From assembly GCF_014203545.1 (NCBI RefSeq), contig NZ_JACHJG010000002.1, forward strand, positions 496,001 to 560,000: 64,000 nt of DNA, written 5' to 3'. The position numbers were made by a program, and so were the translations under genes. The notes below the pieces were generated by a model. The model worked only from the letters and a program-made list of their open reading frames with translations. It did no database searches and had not been told where the DNA came from. This stretch comes from Streptomyces netropsis (GTDB lineage Bacteria > Actinomycetota > Actinomycetes > Streptomycetales > Streptomycetaceae). Positions 51,253-59,654 of the stretch are shown here, piece by piece (the stretch's first letter is position 1; every line of letters begins with the position of its first letter).

Positions 51253-53442
51253 GTGGGGAACACCGTGCCCCGCATCCGCGCCCCGGCCCGCTGCCAGAGG
51301 CTCCGACCGGTGAAGGGGCCGGTCGGCTGGGTGCTGCGGCAGCCGGACGGGCCGCGCGCGCTGCGCCGGGCGACGCGGGTGACCGTTGCCGGGGGGACCG
51401 GGTTCTACGTCAGCCTCTATGTGATCGGCGATGCCACCATGGCCATCTACGCCATGTTCGGCGCGCTTCCCCTCGTGATGCTGAGCGACGTCCCCGGACC
51501 GCCACCGAGACGCGCCCGCGCGCTGCTGGCCGTGGCCCCGGCCGCCGTGGTCCTGGTCGCCGCCGGAACGCTGCTCGCCGCCCACACCTGGACCGCCGCC
51601 TGCGGCATGTTCGTGGTGGGCTTCCTCGTCACCTTCCTCGGCGTGGCGAGCCCGCGCCTGGCCGGGGTCGGCATCGCCCTCCAGCTCTTCTACGTCCTGC
51701 CCTGCTTCCCGCCCTACGCGCCGCAGACCCTGGGCTCCCGCCTGTCCGGGCTGGTCCTCGGCATCCTGCTCACCGCCTGCGCCGAACGGGTCCTGTGCCC
51801 CGACCCGGCGCCCCGCCCCTACCGGGCCGTCCTCGCCGACGCCGTGGCGGCCTGCGCCGACTACACCTCGGCCGTCGCCGACACCCTCGAGGGCCGCGGC
51901 ACGACGCCCGCGGACCCGGGGGAGCGGCGCACCGCCGCCCGCCGGGCCTTCGAGTCGGCCCGGCCCTCGCGGGTCCCCCCGGCCGAACGCCCGACCTCCT
52001 CGTCGGTACGCGACCACGCGTTCCACGACGCCCGCGTCGCGGTGTGGCAGATCCGCGACCAGATGGACCGCCTGTCCGCAGCCGACGGCACCGCACCCGC
52101 CGCCGCGACCCTGCTGCGGCACACCACGACGGCCCTGCGGTCGGCCGCCCGGGGCCTTCGCGAGGGCGCGCCCGGCGTGGTCACCGACCGGCTCGCCGCC
52201 GAGGCCGCGGCGTTCGACGTCATCCGCTCGGCGGAGCTGCCCCGCACCTCCGTCGACCGGATGCGCCGGGACACCATCGTCCGGGAGACCGCGGAAGCCG
52301 CCCGGCGGGCCACCACCGCCACCCGGATCGCCCTCGGCGACCGGCCGCCCGTGACAGACCGCGACGGGCCCTTCTGGTACGCCACGACACCCGGCTTCAC
52401 CCTGTGGCGACGACGGCTGGCCTGCCATCTGACACCGCGCTCGGTACACCTCCAGAACGCCCTGCGGGTCGCCGTGGCCATGGCCTTCGCCCGTCTGCTG
52501 GCCGGGGCCCTCGGCATGTCCCACGGGTTCTGGGTGCTGCTCGCCACCCTCAGCCTGATGCGCACCTGGGCGGTGGGCACCAAGGCCGTGCTGCGCCCCG
52601 CCTTCCTCGGCACGGTCGCCGGGGCCGCCATCGCGGCACTGCTGCTGCTCCTCGTAGGAGACGTGCCCGCCTTCTACGCGGCCGCGCTCCCCATGGTGAC
52701 GCTCGTCGGCTTCACCGTCGGCGCCCTGCTCGGCACGGCCTGGACCCAGGCGATGTTCACGCTCGCCTTCCTGCTGCTCTTCACCCAACTGGCCGTGCCC
52801 AGCTGGCACCTGTCCGCCGTGCGGCTCCTCGACGTCCTCGTCGGCGGCGCGCTCGGCGCCGTGGTGAGCCTGCTGGCCTGGCCCCGCGGCGGTCACGGCG
52901 AACTGCGCCGCGCCGTCGCGGACTTCCTCACCGAGGGCGCCGACTGCTGTCGTACCACCGTCGCCCGGCTCCGTGACGGTGACGCCCCGTCGCGCGCGGA
53001 GGCCGGGCACCGGTCGACCCGCCGCGCGATGCGTCTCGCGGAGGAGACCTACGTCCAGTTCGTCGCGGAACGACGCCCCTCCAAGGAAGTGGACGCCCGG
53101 TGGGAGGCCGCCCTGTCCGTCGGCTACCACCTGACGCACGGCGGTGAGCCGCTGTCGGCCCGCGGCCCCGCGGGGGCGCTCCTTCCCTGGCCGGACGCCG
53201 CCGCCCGGCTCACCGAGCTGGCCGAGGGCGTGGCCGCGGACGCCGAGCACCGGGCCGAGGAGATCCGCACCGCGAGCCCCCCGGGGCCGCTGCCGACGAC
53301 GGACCCGGCGCCCGCCGGCGCGGGCGGGGACGCGGTGACGGACCGGGCACGCGAGGCGGGCGCCCCGGGGGCACTGCTGCTCGTCGACGTCCGGGGATGG
53401 CTGACCGGCCTGGCGGACGCCCTGGCCCGCCTGCGCACCTAG
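51253..53442 (+). CDS. FUSC-family inner-membrane protein
   Basis: A protein of up to 729 residues with two hydrophobic helix bundles (about residues 35-185 and 400-545) separated and followed by soluble segments. This is the layout of FUSC-family (fusaric acid resistance-like) proteins, thought to export aromatic or amphipathic compounds. The segment MSHGFWVLLATLSLMR in the second bundle is typical. The start is uncertain: GTG at 51253, 51265 or 51310 are possible and none has a strong ribosome site. It begins 16 bases after the MMPL gene and may share its transcript. Substrate unknown. Confidence 0.82.
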   Translation: MGNTVPRIRAPARCQRLRPVKGPVGWVLRQPDGPRALRRATRVTVAGGTGFYVSLYVIGDATMAIYAMFGALPLVMLSDVPGPPPRRARALLAVAPAAVVLVAAGTLLAAHTWTAACGMFVVGFLVTFLGVASPRLAGVGIALQLFYVLPCFPPYAPQTLGSRLSGLVLGILLTACAERVLCPDPAPRPYRAVLADAVAACADYTSAVADTLEGRGTTPADPGERRTAARRAFESARPSRVPPAERPTSSSVRDHAFHDARVAVWQIRDQMDRLSAADGTAPAAATLLRHTTTALRSAARGLREGAPGVVTDRLAAEAAAFDVIRSAELPRTSVDRMRRDTIVRETAEAARRATTATRIALGDRPPVTDRDGPFWYATTPGFTLWRRRLACHLTPRSVHLQNALRVAVAMAFARLLAGALGMSHGFWVLLATLSLMRTWAVGTKAVLRPAFLGTVAGAAIAALLLLLVGDVPAFYAAALPMVTLVGFTVGALLGTAWTQAMFTLAFLLLFTQLAVPSWHLSAVRLLDVLVGGALGAVVSLLAWPRGGHGELRRAVADFLTEGADCCRTTVARLRDGDAPSRAEAGHRSTRRAMRLAEETYVQFVAERRPSKEVDARWEAALSVGYHLTHGGEPLSARGPAGALLPWPDAAARLTELAEGVAADAEHRAEEIRTASPPGPLPTTDPAPAGAGGDAVTDRAREAGAPGALLLVDVRGWLTGLADALARLRT

Positions 53443-53606
53443 ACCTGTCCGGCGGATCTTCGTGGATCGGCGGGCCGTGCCCGCCCCCTCCGGGACCACG
53501 GCGCGACGCCGCGGGCCACCCGTCCCGGTACCGGAGGCGGAGCCCATCCGCGTGGCCCGGCCGTCGAACCGCGCTCACACTGGGGGCAGCGAGTCAGGAG
53601 ACACCG

Positions 53607-54497
53607 ATGAACAACCGGCAGCGCTTCCGCGCCCACCTCGCCGACCCGAAGATGCTCATGGTGCCGATCGCGCACGACCCGCTGTGCGCCCGCATCATCG
53701 AGCGCGCCGGTTTCCAGGCCGTCGGCGTGGGCGGAGCCGCGAGCGCCGCGGCACTGCTGGGCCGCCCCGACGGCCGGCTGCTGAGCGCGCGGGAGATGGC
53801 GGACGTCGTCTGGCGGACCGTCGACGCCGTCCGCGTCCCCGTCTTCGCGGACGCGGACGACGGGTACGGCGACGCCACCCACGTGGCGTGGACGGTACGG
53901 CAGTACGAGAGCGCGGGCGCCGCGGGCCTGTTCCTGGCGGACCGGCCCGCGCGGCGGCAGCGCCGCCGGACGGTGGGCGCGGCGGAGGGCGACACGGTCG
54001 TGCCGGCGGCGGAACTGATCGGCAGGATCGAGGCCGCCGTCGCCGCCCGCCGGGACCCGGACATGCTGATCATGGCTCGCACGGACGCCCTGGCGGTCCA
54101 CGGCATCGACGAGGCCCTGGGCCGGGCCCACGGCTGCGTCGACGCGGGCGCCGACGCGATCTGTGTCGCGAACCCCGCCTCGACGGACCAGATGCGCAGG
54201 ATCACCGAGGAGATCACCGCCCGCCGCGGCATCCCGACGATGGCGGACACGAACCCCGGCGTCACGCCCCCGCCGACCGCCGCCGAACTCCAGGAGATCG
54301 GCTATTCGCTGACGCTGTATCCGACGCTCGCCTCCCGGGCCCTCGCGCGCGCCGTCGCCGAGGTGATGGGGGAACTGTCCTGGAGCGGGGACGCGGCGCC
54401 GCTGGCGGACCGGCTGGCCCCCGTCGAGGAGTTCCACGCCCTCGCCGGCCCGCCGGAGCACCGCCCGGCCGGCGGCCCGCCCGGCGCCCGCAGATGA
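53607..54497 (+). CDS. Isocitrate lyase/PEP mutase superfamily protein, active site degenerate
   Basis: A 296-residue TIM-barrel protein. The superfamily fold is evident from FQAVGVGGAASAAALLG, the metal-site strand VPVFADADDGYGD (residues 78-89), and MARTDALAVHGIDEAL. In active lyases the next strand reads EDQ and carries a KKCGH-type catalytic loop. Here it reads LADRPARRQRRRT (110-122), so the Glu and the catalytic Cys are missing and the loop is highly basic. The later Glu of the FVE motif is Ala (CVANPAS). Methylisocitrate lyase or PEP mutase activity is therefore unlikely; a divergent hydrolase, decarboxylase or non-enzymatic role is open. The ATG at 53607 follows AGGAGA. It is preceded by a 164-base gap without visible features. 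Confidence 0.8.
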   Translation: MNNRQRFRAHLADPKMLMVPIAHDPLCARIIERAGFQAVGVGGAASAAALLGRPDGRLLSAREMADVVWRTVDAVRVPVFADADDGYGDATHVAWTVRQYESAGAAGLFLADRPARRQRRRTVGAAEGDTVVPAAELIGRIEAAVAARRDPDMLIMARTDALAVHGIDEALGRAHGCVDAGADAICVANPASTDQMRRITEEITARRGIPTMADTNPGVTPPPTAAELQEIGYSLTLYPTLASRALARAVAEVMGELSWSGDAAPLADRLAPVEEFHALAGPPEHRPAGGPPGARR

Positions 54498-54654
54498 ACC
54501 CGGCGGCGCAGAGCCCGGCCCGGAGGGGAGCACCGCGCAGAGGCAGGGGCTCCTCACGAGGGGCGCGCGCCCGACTGCCTCCGGCCGCTTCCGGCCGGGC
54601 GGTGGCCTCGCCCGTGCCCACTCCGACGCGCCGGTTCGGCCGGATGGAGCAGGG

Positions 54655-54750
54655 TTGGATCATGCGGTGGCCCGGCTGGATAGACTCGCGGCGTTGCTCG
54701 GCGCGGGAGGCCGTACTCATGGGGTGCGGCGACCGTTGTCGGCGCACCCC
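54655..54750 (+). promoter_or_regulatory. Leader of the L25 gene: possible promoter and a strong hairpin
   Basis: The 315-base gap 54498-54812 holds no gene. A weak promoter-like pair (TTGGAT at 54655, TAGACT at 54681, 20 bases apart) precedes a hairpin of 12 pairs in 13 (54721-54733 with 54738-54750, CGTT loop) located 62 bases before the L25 start. It could be an ordinary leader structure or an autoregulatory ribosomal-protein leader. Confidence 0.4.
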
Positions 54751-54812
54751 TCGTACCAGGTCCGCGTGGCCGGGTGACGGTCACCGGACAGTCCGAACAC
54801 GAGGAGTGCGTC

Positions 54813-55442
54813 ATGGCTGAGGTAAAGCTGAGCGCCGATCTGCGTAATGACTTCGGCAAGGGTGCCGCCCGTCGCACCCGTCGTGACAACAAGGTCCCCG
54901 GCGTCATCTACGGGCACGGCGCCGACCCCAAGCACGTGGCGATCGACAGCCACTCGCTGATGATGGCCCTGAAGACACCGAACGTCCTGCTCAGGCTCGA
55001 CGTCGCGGGCAAGAGCGAACTGGTCATCCCCAAGGCCGTGCAGCGCGAGGCCATCCGCGGCTTCCTGGTCCATGTGGACTTCCTGGCCGTGAAGAAGGGC
55101 GAGAAGGTCACCGTCGACGTGCCGGTGCTCACCGAGGGCGAGCTGGCGCCGGGCGGCAACCTGCTGGAGCACATCCTGAACGCCCTGCCCGTCGAGGCCG
55201 AGGCCACCCACATCCCGGAGGGGGTGACGGTGTCCATCGAGGGCCTGGAGGCCGGTCACACCATCCGGGCCGGGGACATCGAGCTGCCGCGCGGCAGCTC
55301 CCTGGCCATCGAGGAGGACGCCGCCGTCCTCCAGATCGTCGCCGCCCAGACCGAACCGGTGGAGGAAGAGGAAGAGGAGGCCGAGGAGGGCGAGGCGGCA
55401 GCCGCCGCGCCCGAGGCCGAGGAGGCTCCGGCCGAGAGCTGA
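54813..55442 (+). CDS. rplY: 50S ribosomal protein bL25, CTC (general stress) type
   Basis: A 209-residue protein with the N-terminal 5S-rRNA-binding L25 domain (AEVKLSADLRNDFGKGAARR, then VPGVIYGHG). The longer CTC-type C-terminal beta domain follows (GGNLLEHILNALPVEAEATH), then an acidic tail of Glu and Ala from about residue 180. It binds 5S rRNA in the large subunit. ATG at 54813 follows GAGGAG. In streptomycetes the usual copy lies between prs and pth; neither is here, so this may be a second copy or a rearranged one, which cannot be decided from this window. Confidence 0.93.
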   Translation: MAEVKLSADLRNDFGKGAARRTRRDNKVPGVIYGHGADPKHVAIDSHSLMMALKTPNVLLRLDVAGKSELVIPKAVQREAIRGFLVHVDFLAVKKGEKVTVDVPVLTEGELAPGGNLLEHILNALPVEAEATHIPEGVTVSIEGLEAGHTIRAGDIELPRGSSLAIEEDAAVLQIVAAQTEPVEEEEEEAEEGEAAAAAPEAEEAPAES

Positions 55443-55461
55443 ACTCCGCGCCGTCGCACGG

Positions 55462-55500
55462 CGGTCCTCGCACTCCTCACCCGGGGGAGTGCGAGGACCG
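55462..55500. terminator. 15-bp perfect hairpin between convergent L25 and UDG genes
   Basis: Bases 55462-55476 pair perfectly with 55486-55500 around a nine-base loop. It starts 20 bases after the L25 stop and lies before the stop of the opposing gene, so it can serve both strands. Confidence 0.85.
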
Positions 55501-55527
55501 GGGGCCGGGCTGTCGCCGCGGGGGCCG

Positions 55528-56340
55528 TCAGAACGGGCGCTGGGACAGCGGGATCTGCACCATGATCGTGGCTCGCTTCTCCTCCGCCGTCGCGCCCTGG
55601 CGGCTCGCCCACGACTCGCCGCCCCGCATCCAGGTCGGCAGACCGGCGGGCAGGTCCCCCTCGGGGATGTCGCCGAGATCCGTCGGGGCGAGGTCCTCGC
55701 CGTAGTGCGCCAGCGCCACCGGGGTGTCCGGCGTGACCACCGGGTGCAGGGCGTCCAGGGCGGCGTTCCAGCCGGTGAGCATCTTCGCCATGGCGACCGC
55801 CCGCGGCGTCCCCGAGGACGCGGCGCTGTCGGGGTAGGTGGGGTGCAGGATGTGCTCGTAGGCGCCGCCGTAGGCCTGGCCCGAGGGGGTCTCGCGCCAG
55901 GTCCGGAACGCCGTGTCCGCCAGCCGGCCCAGCGAGACGACGGCCTCGATGGGGTTGTTCGCCGTCAGCGCGTCGAGCCACGCGTGCCGGTGCAGGGCGA
56001 TGTCGGGGTCGTTCGCGTGGGCGTTGCCCGCCTGCTGGCCGTAGACGCTGTACAGGTAGGTGTTGACCATGACGTAGCTGGTCTCGATGCCCAGCTTGGC
56101 GAGAAAGCCCTGGAAACGCCGCCCCGCCGTGCCGACGAGGATCCGCCGGACGACGGCCTCGTGGGCCGCGGGGTCCTGGCCGATGACCAGCACCCGGGCC
56201 GTGCCGTCCAGCCGCCCACGATGGAAGATCGGACCCCACTCGGTACGGAAGTCCTCCGGCGGATAGGTCTCCGTGCCGGGGAAAGTGCGCGCCAGCGTGG
56301 CGTACGGCTCCTCGACGCAGCCGGGATCGAAGTCGTGCAT
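55528..56340 (-). CDS. Uracil-DNA glycosylase superfamily protein
   Basis: A 270-residue protein with the water-activating loop motif VLVIGQDPAAHE (residues 50-61), a NTYLYSVYG segment and a late HPTYPDS motif. These fit the uracil-DNA glycosylase fold. The GQDP motif resembles family 1 (GQDPY) without the Tyr. Several streptomycetes carry such uncharacterised members; base excision is likely but substrate specificity is unknown. The ATG at 56340 is preceded on its strand by AGGAGAGG. It is divergent from the amidohydrolase gene. Confidence 0.8.
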   Translation of the reverse strand: MHDFDPGCVEEPYATLARTFPGTETYPPEDFRTEWGPIFHRGRLDGTARVLVIGQDPAAHEAVVRRILVGTAGRRFQGFLAKLGIETSYVMVNTYLYSVYGQQAGNAHANDPDIALHRHAWLDALTANNPIEAVVSLGRLADTAFRTWRETPSGQAYGGAYEHILHPTYPDSAASSGTPRAVAMAKMLTGWNAALDALHPVVTPDTPVALAHYGEDLAPTDLGDIPEGDLPAGLPTWMRGGESWASRQGATAEEKRATIMVQIPLSQRPF

Positions 56341-56460
56341 CGTGCCTCTCCTGTCCTGCCGACCGGGCCCCGCCCGTCCGCGCCGGGGCCTGCCGGTGGC
56401 GGTGGGACCGTGTCCTGTCTGCGGTGCGGCCCCGTGGTGAGCGCGGCGGGCGCGCCCATG

Positions 56461-56519
56461 GGAAAATTGTTACCTCATATCAGGACTGTTCCCTGTACGC
56501 ACGGCGGAGGGACCAGCAG
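56461..56519 (+). promoter_or_regulatory. Promoter region between divergent UDG and amidohydrolase genes
   Basis: The 179-base divergent gap contains an AT-rich patch at about 56461-56485 (TTGTTA, then TCATAT closely after). It is followed by a clear ribosome site GGAGG at 56505-56509 for the ATG at 56520. Promoter elements are only suggestive. Confidence 0.35.
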
Positions 56520-58175
56520 ATGTCACCACCTGTAGAGCCCCCGGTGGACCCTTTGGCGGGGCCGCGTTTCGCGTTGCGGGGCCGCGTCGTGACGATGAAC
56601 GGCCGGCACGACGTGATCGACGACGGAGTCGTCTACATCAACCAGGGCGTCATCGACCAGGTCGGACCGGCCGGGGCCGAGCCTCCCGCGGGCCACGAGC
56701 AGACGGCCGTCACCCGGAGCGGCGGCAGCATCTATCCCGGGCTGATCGAGCTGCACAACCATCTGCCCTACAACGTGCTGCCCCTGTGGCAGGTCCCCGA
56801 GAACTACCCGAACCGCTCGGAGTGGGGCGGGGCCCAGAATCCCGACTACCGCAGGCTCGTCACCGGGCCCATGCGGGTCCTGGGCGAGGACGCCGCGCTG
56901 ATGCCCGCCGTGGTGCGCTACGTCGAGGCCAAAGCGCTCGTCAACGGCACCACCACCAGCCAGGGCATCGCCCTGTTCTCCAACACCGGCGCCCGCAGGA
57001 TGTACCGGGGAGTGGTGCGCAACGTCGAGGCCACGGACGACCCGGCCCTGCCGGAGGCGGCCACGCGGATCGCGGACGTCGAAGCCGCGAACGCCGAGAA
57101 GTTCCTGGCACGGCTGAACCAGGGGCGCAGACTGCTGCTGCACCTCGCCGAGGGCAGGGACACGGACTCCCGGAACCACTTCCTGGCACTCAACTTCCGG
57201 GACGAGGAGTGGGCCATCACGGAGAACCTGATCGGCATCCACTGCGCCGGTCTGCTCGCCGAGGACTTCCCCGTACTGGCCACCCACGGCGGGTCCATGG
57301 TCTGGTCGCCGCTGTCCAACCTCCTGCTGTACGGCCGTACCGCCGACATAGCCGCCGCCCGGGGGGCCGGAGTGCTCCTCGCGCTGGGATCCGACTGGTC
57401 GGTGTCCGGCAGCAAGGGGCTGCTGGGCGAACTCAAGGCGGCCCGGCTGGCCTCGGAGGCGGCCGGCGGTGTCTTCACCGACCGGGACCTCGTCGACATG
57501 GCCACCCGCAACCCCGCCGTCATGCTGCGCTGGGAAGCCGCCCTGGGCTCGCTGCGGGCGGGCGCGCGGGCCGACGTCATCGTCGTGTCCCAGGCGGGAG
57601 GCGACGCGTACACCACGCTGATCGACGCCCGGGACAGCGATCTGAGCCTGGTCGTGATCGCGGGCCACGCCCGCTACGGCACCCGGGCCCTGATGGACGA
57701 CCTGGCCCCGGTCGCGGAACTGGAGACCGGCGTACGGGGCCTGCCGGCCGGCCGGGCGTTGCACCTGCGTCAGGCGTCGGCGGACCCCGTCGTGGGAGCC
57801 CTCACCCTCGCCGAGGCCGCCCGGCGCCTCACCCAGGCGCTGGCGGACCTCCCCGGCACCGCCGACCGGGCCCGGGCGGCACCGGCCGTGGCCCGTGGGG
57901 CCGGGCCGCAATGGCGGCTGGCCCTGGACGAGATCGAGCCGACGGGCGCCGAACTGCGCCCGCGCCTGCCTGTGCTCAGAGCGGGCCGGGCCGTCCCCAG
58001 CGGGCCGGTCATCGGCGGGGCGGACGCCGAGCTGGAAGAGGGCCCCCTCGCCCTGCCCGCCCTACGGCTGGACGGGCTGACCGCGACCAAGGACGCGACG
58101 TACCGCCGCACGCTGGGCGGGGAGATGAACCTGCCGCCGGGCTTCGCCGCCGCGCTCGAGGAGCTGCTGACCTGA
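56520..58175 (+). CDS. Metal-dependent amidohydrolase-superfamily protein
   Basis: A 551-residue cytoplasmic protein of the amidohydrolase superfamily. The metal-binding HxH is at His79/His81 (LIELHNHLPYN), further ligands are likely His208 (LLLHLAEG) and His241 (GIHCAGL), and the catalytic Asp is Asp292 (LALGSDWSVSG). The order matches subtype III deaminases and chlorohydrolases such as the TrzN/AtzB group. The ATG at 56520 follows GGAGG; in-frame sequence upstream is not conserved-looking. The roughly 120-residue C-terminal extension beyond the usual 430-450 residues has no motif I recognise. Substrate unknown. The 221-base gap after it holds no evident feature. Confidence 0.85.
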   Translation: MSPPVEPPVDPLAGPRFALRGRVVTMNGRHDVIDDGVVYINQGVIDQVGPAGAEPPAGHEQTAVTRSGGSIYPGLIELHNHLPYNVLPLWQVPENYPNRSEWGGAQNPDYRRLVTGPMRVLGEDAALMPAVVRYVEAKALVNGTTTSQGIALFSNTGARRMYRGVVRNVEATDDPALPEAATRIADVEAANAEKFLARLNQGRRLLLHLAEGRDTDSRNHFLALNFRDEEWAITENLIGIHCAGLLAEDFPVLATHGGSMVWSPLSNLLLYGRTADIAAARGAGVLLALGSDWSVSGSKGLLGELKAARLASEAAGGVFTDRDLVDMATRNPAVMLRWEAALGSLRAGARADVIVVSQAGGDAYTTLIDARDSDLSLVVIAGHARYGTRALMDDLAPVAELETGVRGLPAGRALHLRQASADPVVGALTLAEAARRLTQALADLPGTADRARAAPAVARGAGPQWRLALDEIEPTGAELRPRLPVLRAGRAVPSGPVIGGADAELEEGPLALPALRLDGLTATKDATYRRTLGGEMNLPPGFAAALEELLT

Positions 58176-58396
58176 CCGTCGGCCGCGGTGCGGCCGAGGA
58201 TGCCGCCGTCACCCGGACGGCCCACACCACCGCGACGCGCCGCACCGCGTGCGGCACGGGCCCCGCCGCCGTCCTGGGGCCGTGACCGGCTCCGACCGGC
58301 TCCACGACGCCGGCCCGAGCGGTCGCGGGGGACCGCCCTTCGGGTGAAGCTGGTGCCCAGGGAGGGGCATTCGGAGGGATCGAAGGGTGTCGCGCC

Positions 58397-59635
58397 ATGT
58401 CAGACGAAACGACGCGGGTGCTGGCCGGCCTCGACGAGGCACGGCGCCGTGAACTGGCGGGTCTGTACCGGGATTTGCACTCCCACCCGGAACTGTCCTT
58501 CGCCGAGCACCACACGGCCGCGGAGGTCGCCCGTAGATCACGGGCGTACGGGTACGAGATGACCGAGGGCGTCGGCCGTACCGGTGTGGTGGCGGTCCTG
58601 CGCGGTGGCGCCGGGCCGACCGTACTGCTGCGGGCGGACTTCGACGCGCTGCCGGTGGAGGAGCGCACCGGGCTGCCGTACGCGTCCACCTCCGGCGGGG
58701 TCATGCACGCCTGCGGCCACGACATGCACACCACCTGTCTGCTGGGCGCGATGCGGCTGCTGGCGGAGGGGCGCGAACACTGGTCCGGGACGGTCCTGGC
58801 GGTCTTCCAGCCCGCCGAGGAGACGGGCCGGGGTGCGCGGGAGATGGTCGACGACGGCCTCTTCACCCGCTTCGGCAAGCCCGACGTGGTCCTCGGGCAG
58901 CACGTCATACGGATGCCCGCGGGCACGGTCGGCTGCCATCCGGGCACGGCGTACGCCGCGACGGACGTGCTGCGGGTGCGGATGTTCGGCGGCGACGGGA
59001 CCGGCACCGGACCCGGCCCGGCGGACGCCACGGCGACCCGGTTGGAGGCGGCGCTCACGCGGGAGATGAGTGACGCGGGCACCGTGCGGATCACGGCCGG
59101 CGACCGTCCTCCCGCCGTGGACGGCAGCGCGCAGGACAACGGCGTCCCGGTCGCGGCCGAGTTGAAGGTGAGCCTGCGCACCTGCTCGGCCCCGATGCGG
59201 CAGCGCGCGCTGGACGCGCTGGAGCGGGCCGTACGGGAGGAGGCCACCGCCTCGGGCGCCGTACGGGACCCGGAGATCGACCGGCTCGGCACCTTCCCGT
59301 CGCTGGTCAACGACATGGACGCGGTGGACCGCACCATGACCGCCATCGGCGCCGTGATCGGCGCGGACAAGGTGGTCGACCCGGGGTTGCTGCCCGGTGG
59401 CGAGGACATCGGTGTGTTCGGCACGGCGGCCGACGTGCCGGTGTGCTTCTGGCAGTTCGGCGGCACCGACCCCGACACGTACGCCAAGGCCGAGGCCGCC
59501 GGGACCACACGCGAGATACCCACGAACCATTCGCCGTTCTTCGCCCCGGTCATCGAACCGACCCTGACCACCGGCATCTCCGCCATGGTGGCGGCCGCGC
59601 TGGCCTGGCTCGGCCCGGGCGGCGGCAGGCGCTGA
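58397..59635 (+). CDS. M20-family amidohydrolase (hippurate hydrolase/aminoacylase-like)
   Basis: A 412-residue peptidase M20D-type amidohydrolase, expected to cleave N-acyl amino acids or related amides. Visible motifs are LHSHPELSFAEHHTA (residues 27-41), DFDALPVEERTGLPYAS, the metal and catalytic cluster MHACGHDMH (Cys106, His108, His111), QPAEETGRGAREM (Glu141/142), GQHV (His169) and the late GGEDIGVFG. All metal ligands are present. The ATG at 58397 has only a modest upstream purine run. It is convergent, 19 bases apart, with a second M20 gene on the other strand; the two proteins share the same motif set and may be distant paralogues. Confidence 0.9.
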   Translation: MSDETTRVLAGLDEARRRELAGLYRDLHSHPELSFAEHHTAAEVARRSRAYGYEMTEGVGRTGVVAVLRGGAGPTVLLRADFDALPVEERTGLPYASTSGGVMHACGHDMHTTCLLGAMRLLAEGREHWSGTVLAVFQPAEETGRGAREMVDDGLFTRFGKPDVVLGQHVIRMPAGTVGCHPGTAYAATDVLRVRMFGGDGTGTGPGPADATATRLEAALTREMSDAGTVRITAGDRPPAVDGSAQDNGVPVAAELKVSLRTCSAPMRQRALDALERAVREEATASGAVRDPEIDRLGTFPSLVNDMDAVDRTMTAIGAVIGADKVVDPGLLPGGEDIGVFGTAADVPVCFWQFGGTDPDTYAKAEAAGTTREIPTNHSPFFAPVIEPTLTTGISAMVAAALAWLGPGGGRR

Positions 59636-59654
59636 GCCCGGCGTCCGCCAGGGT

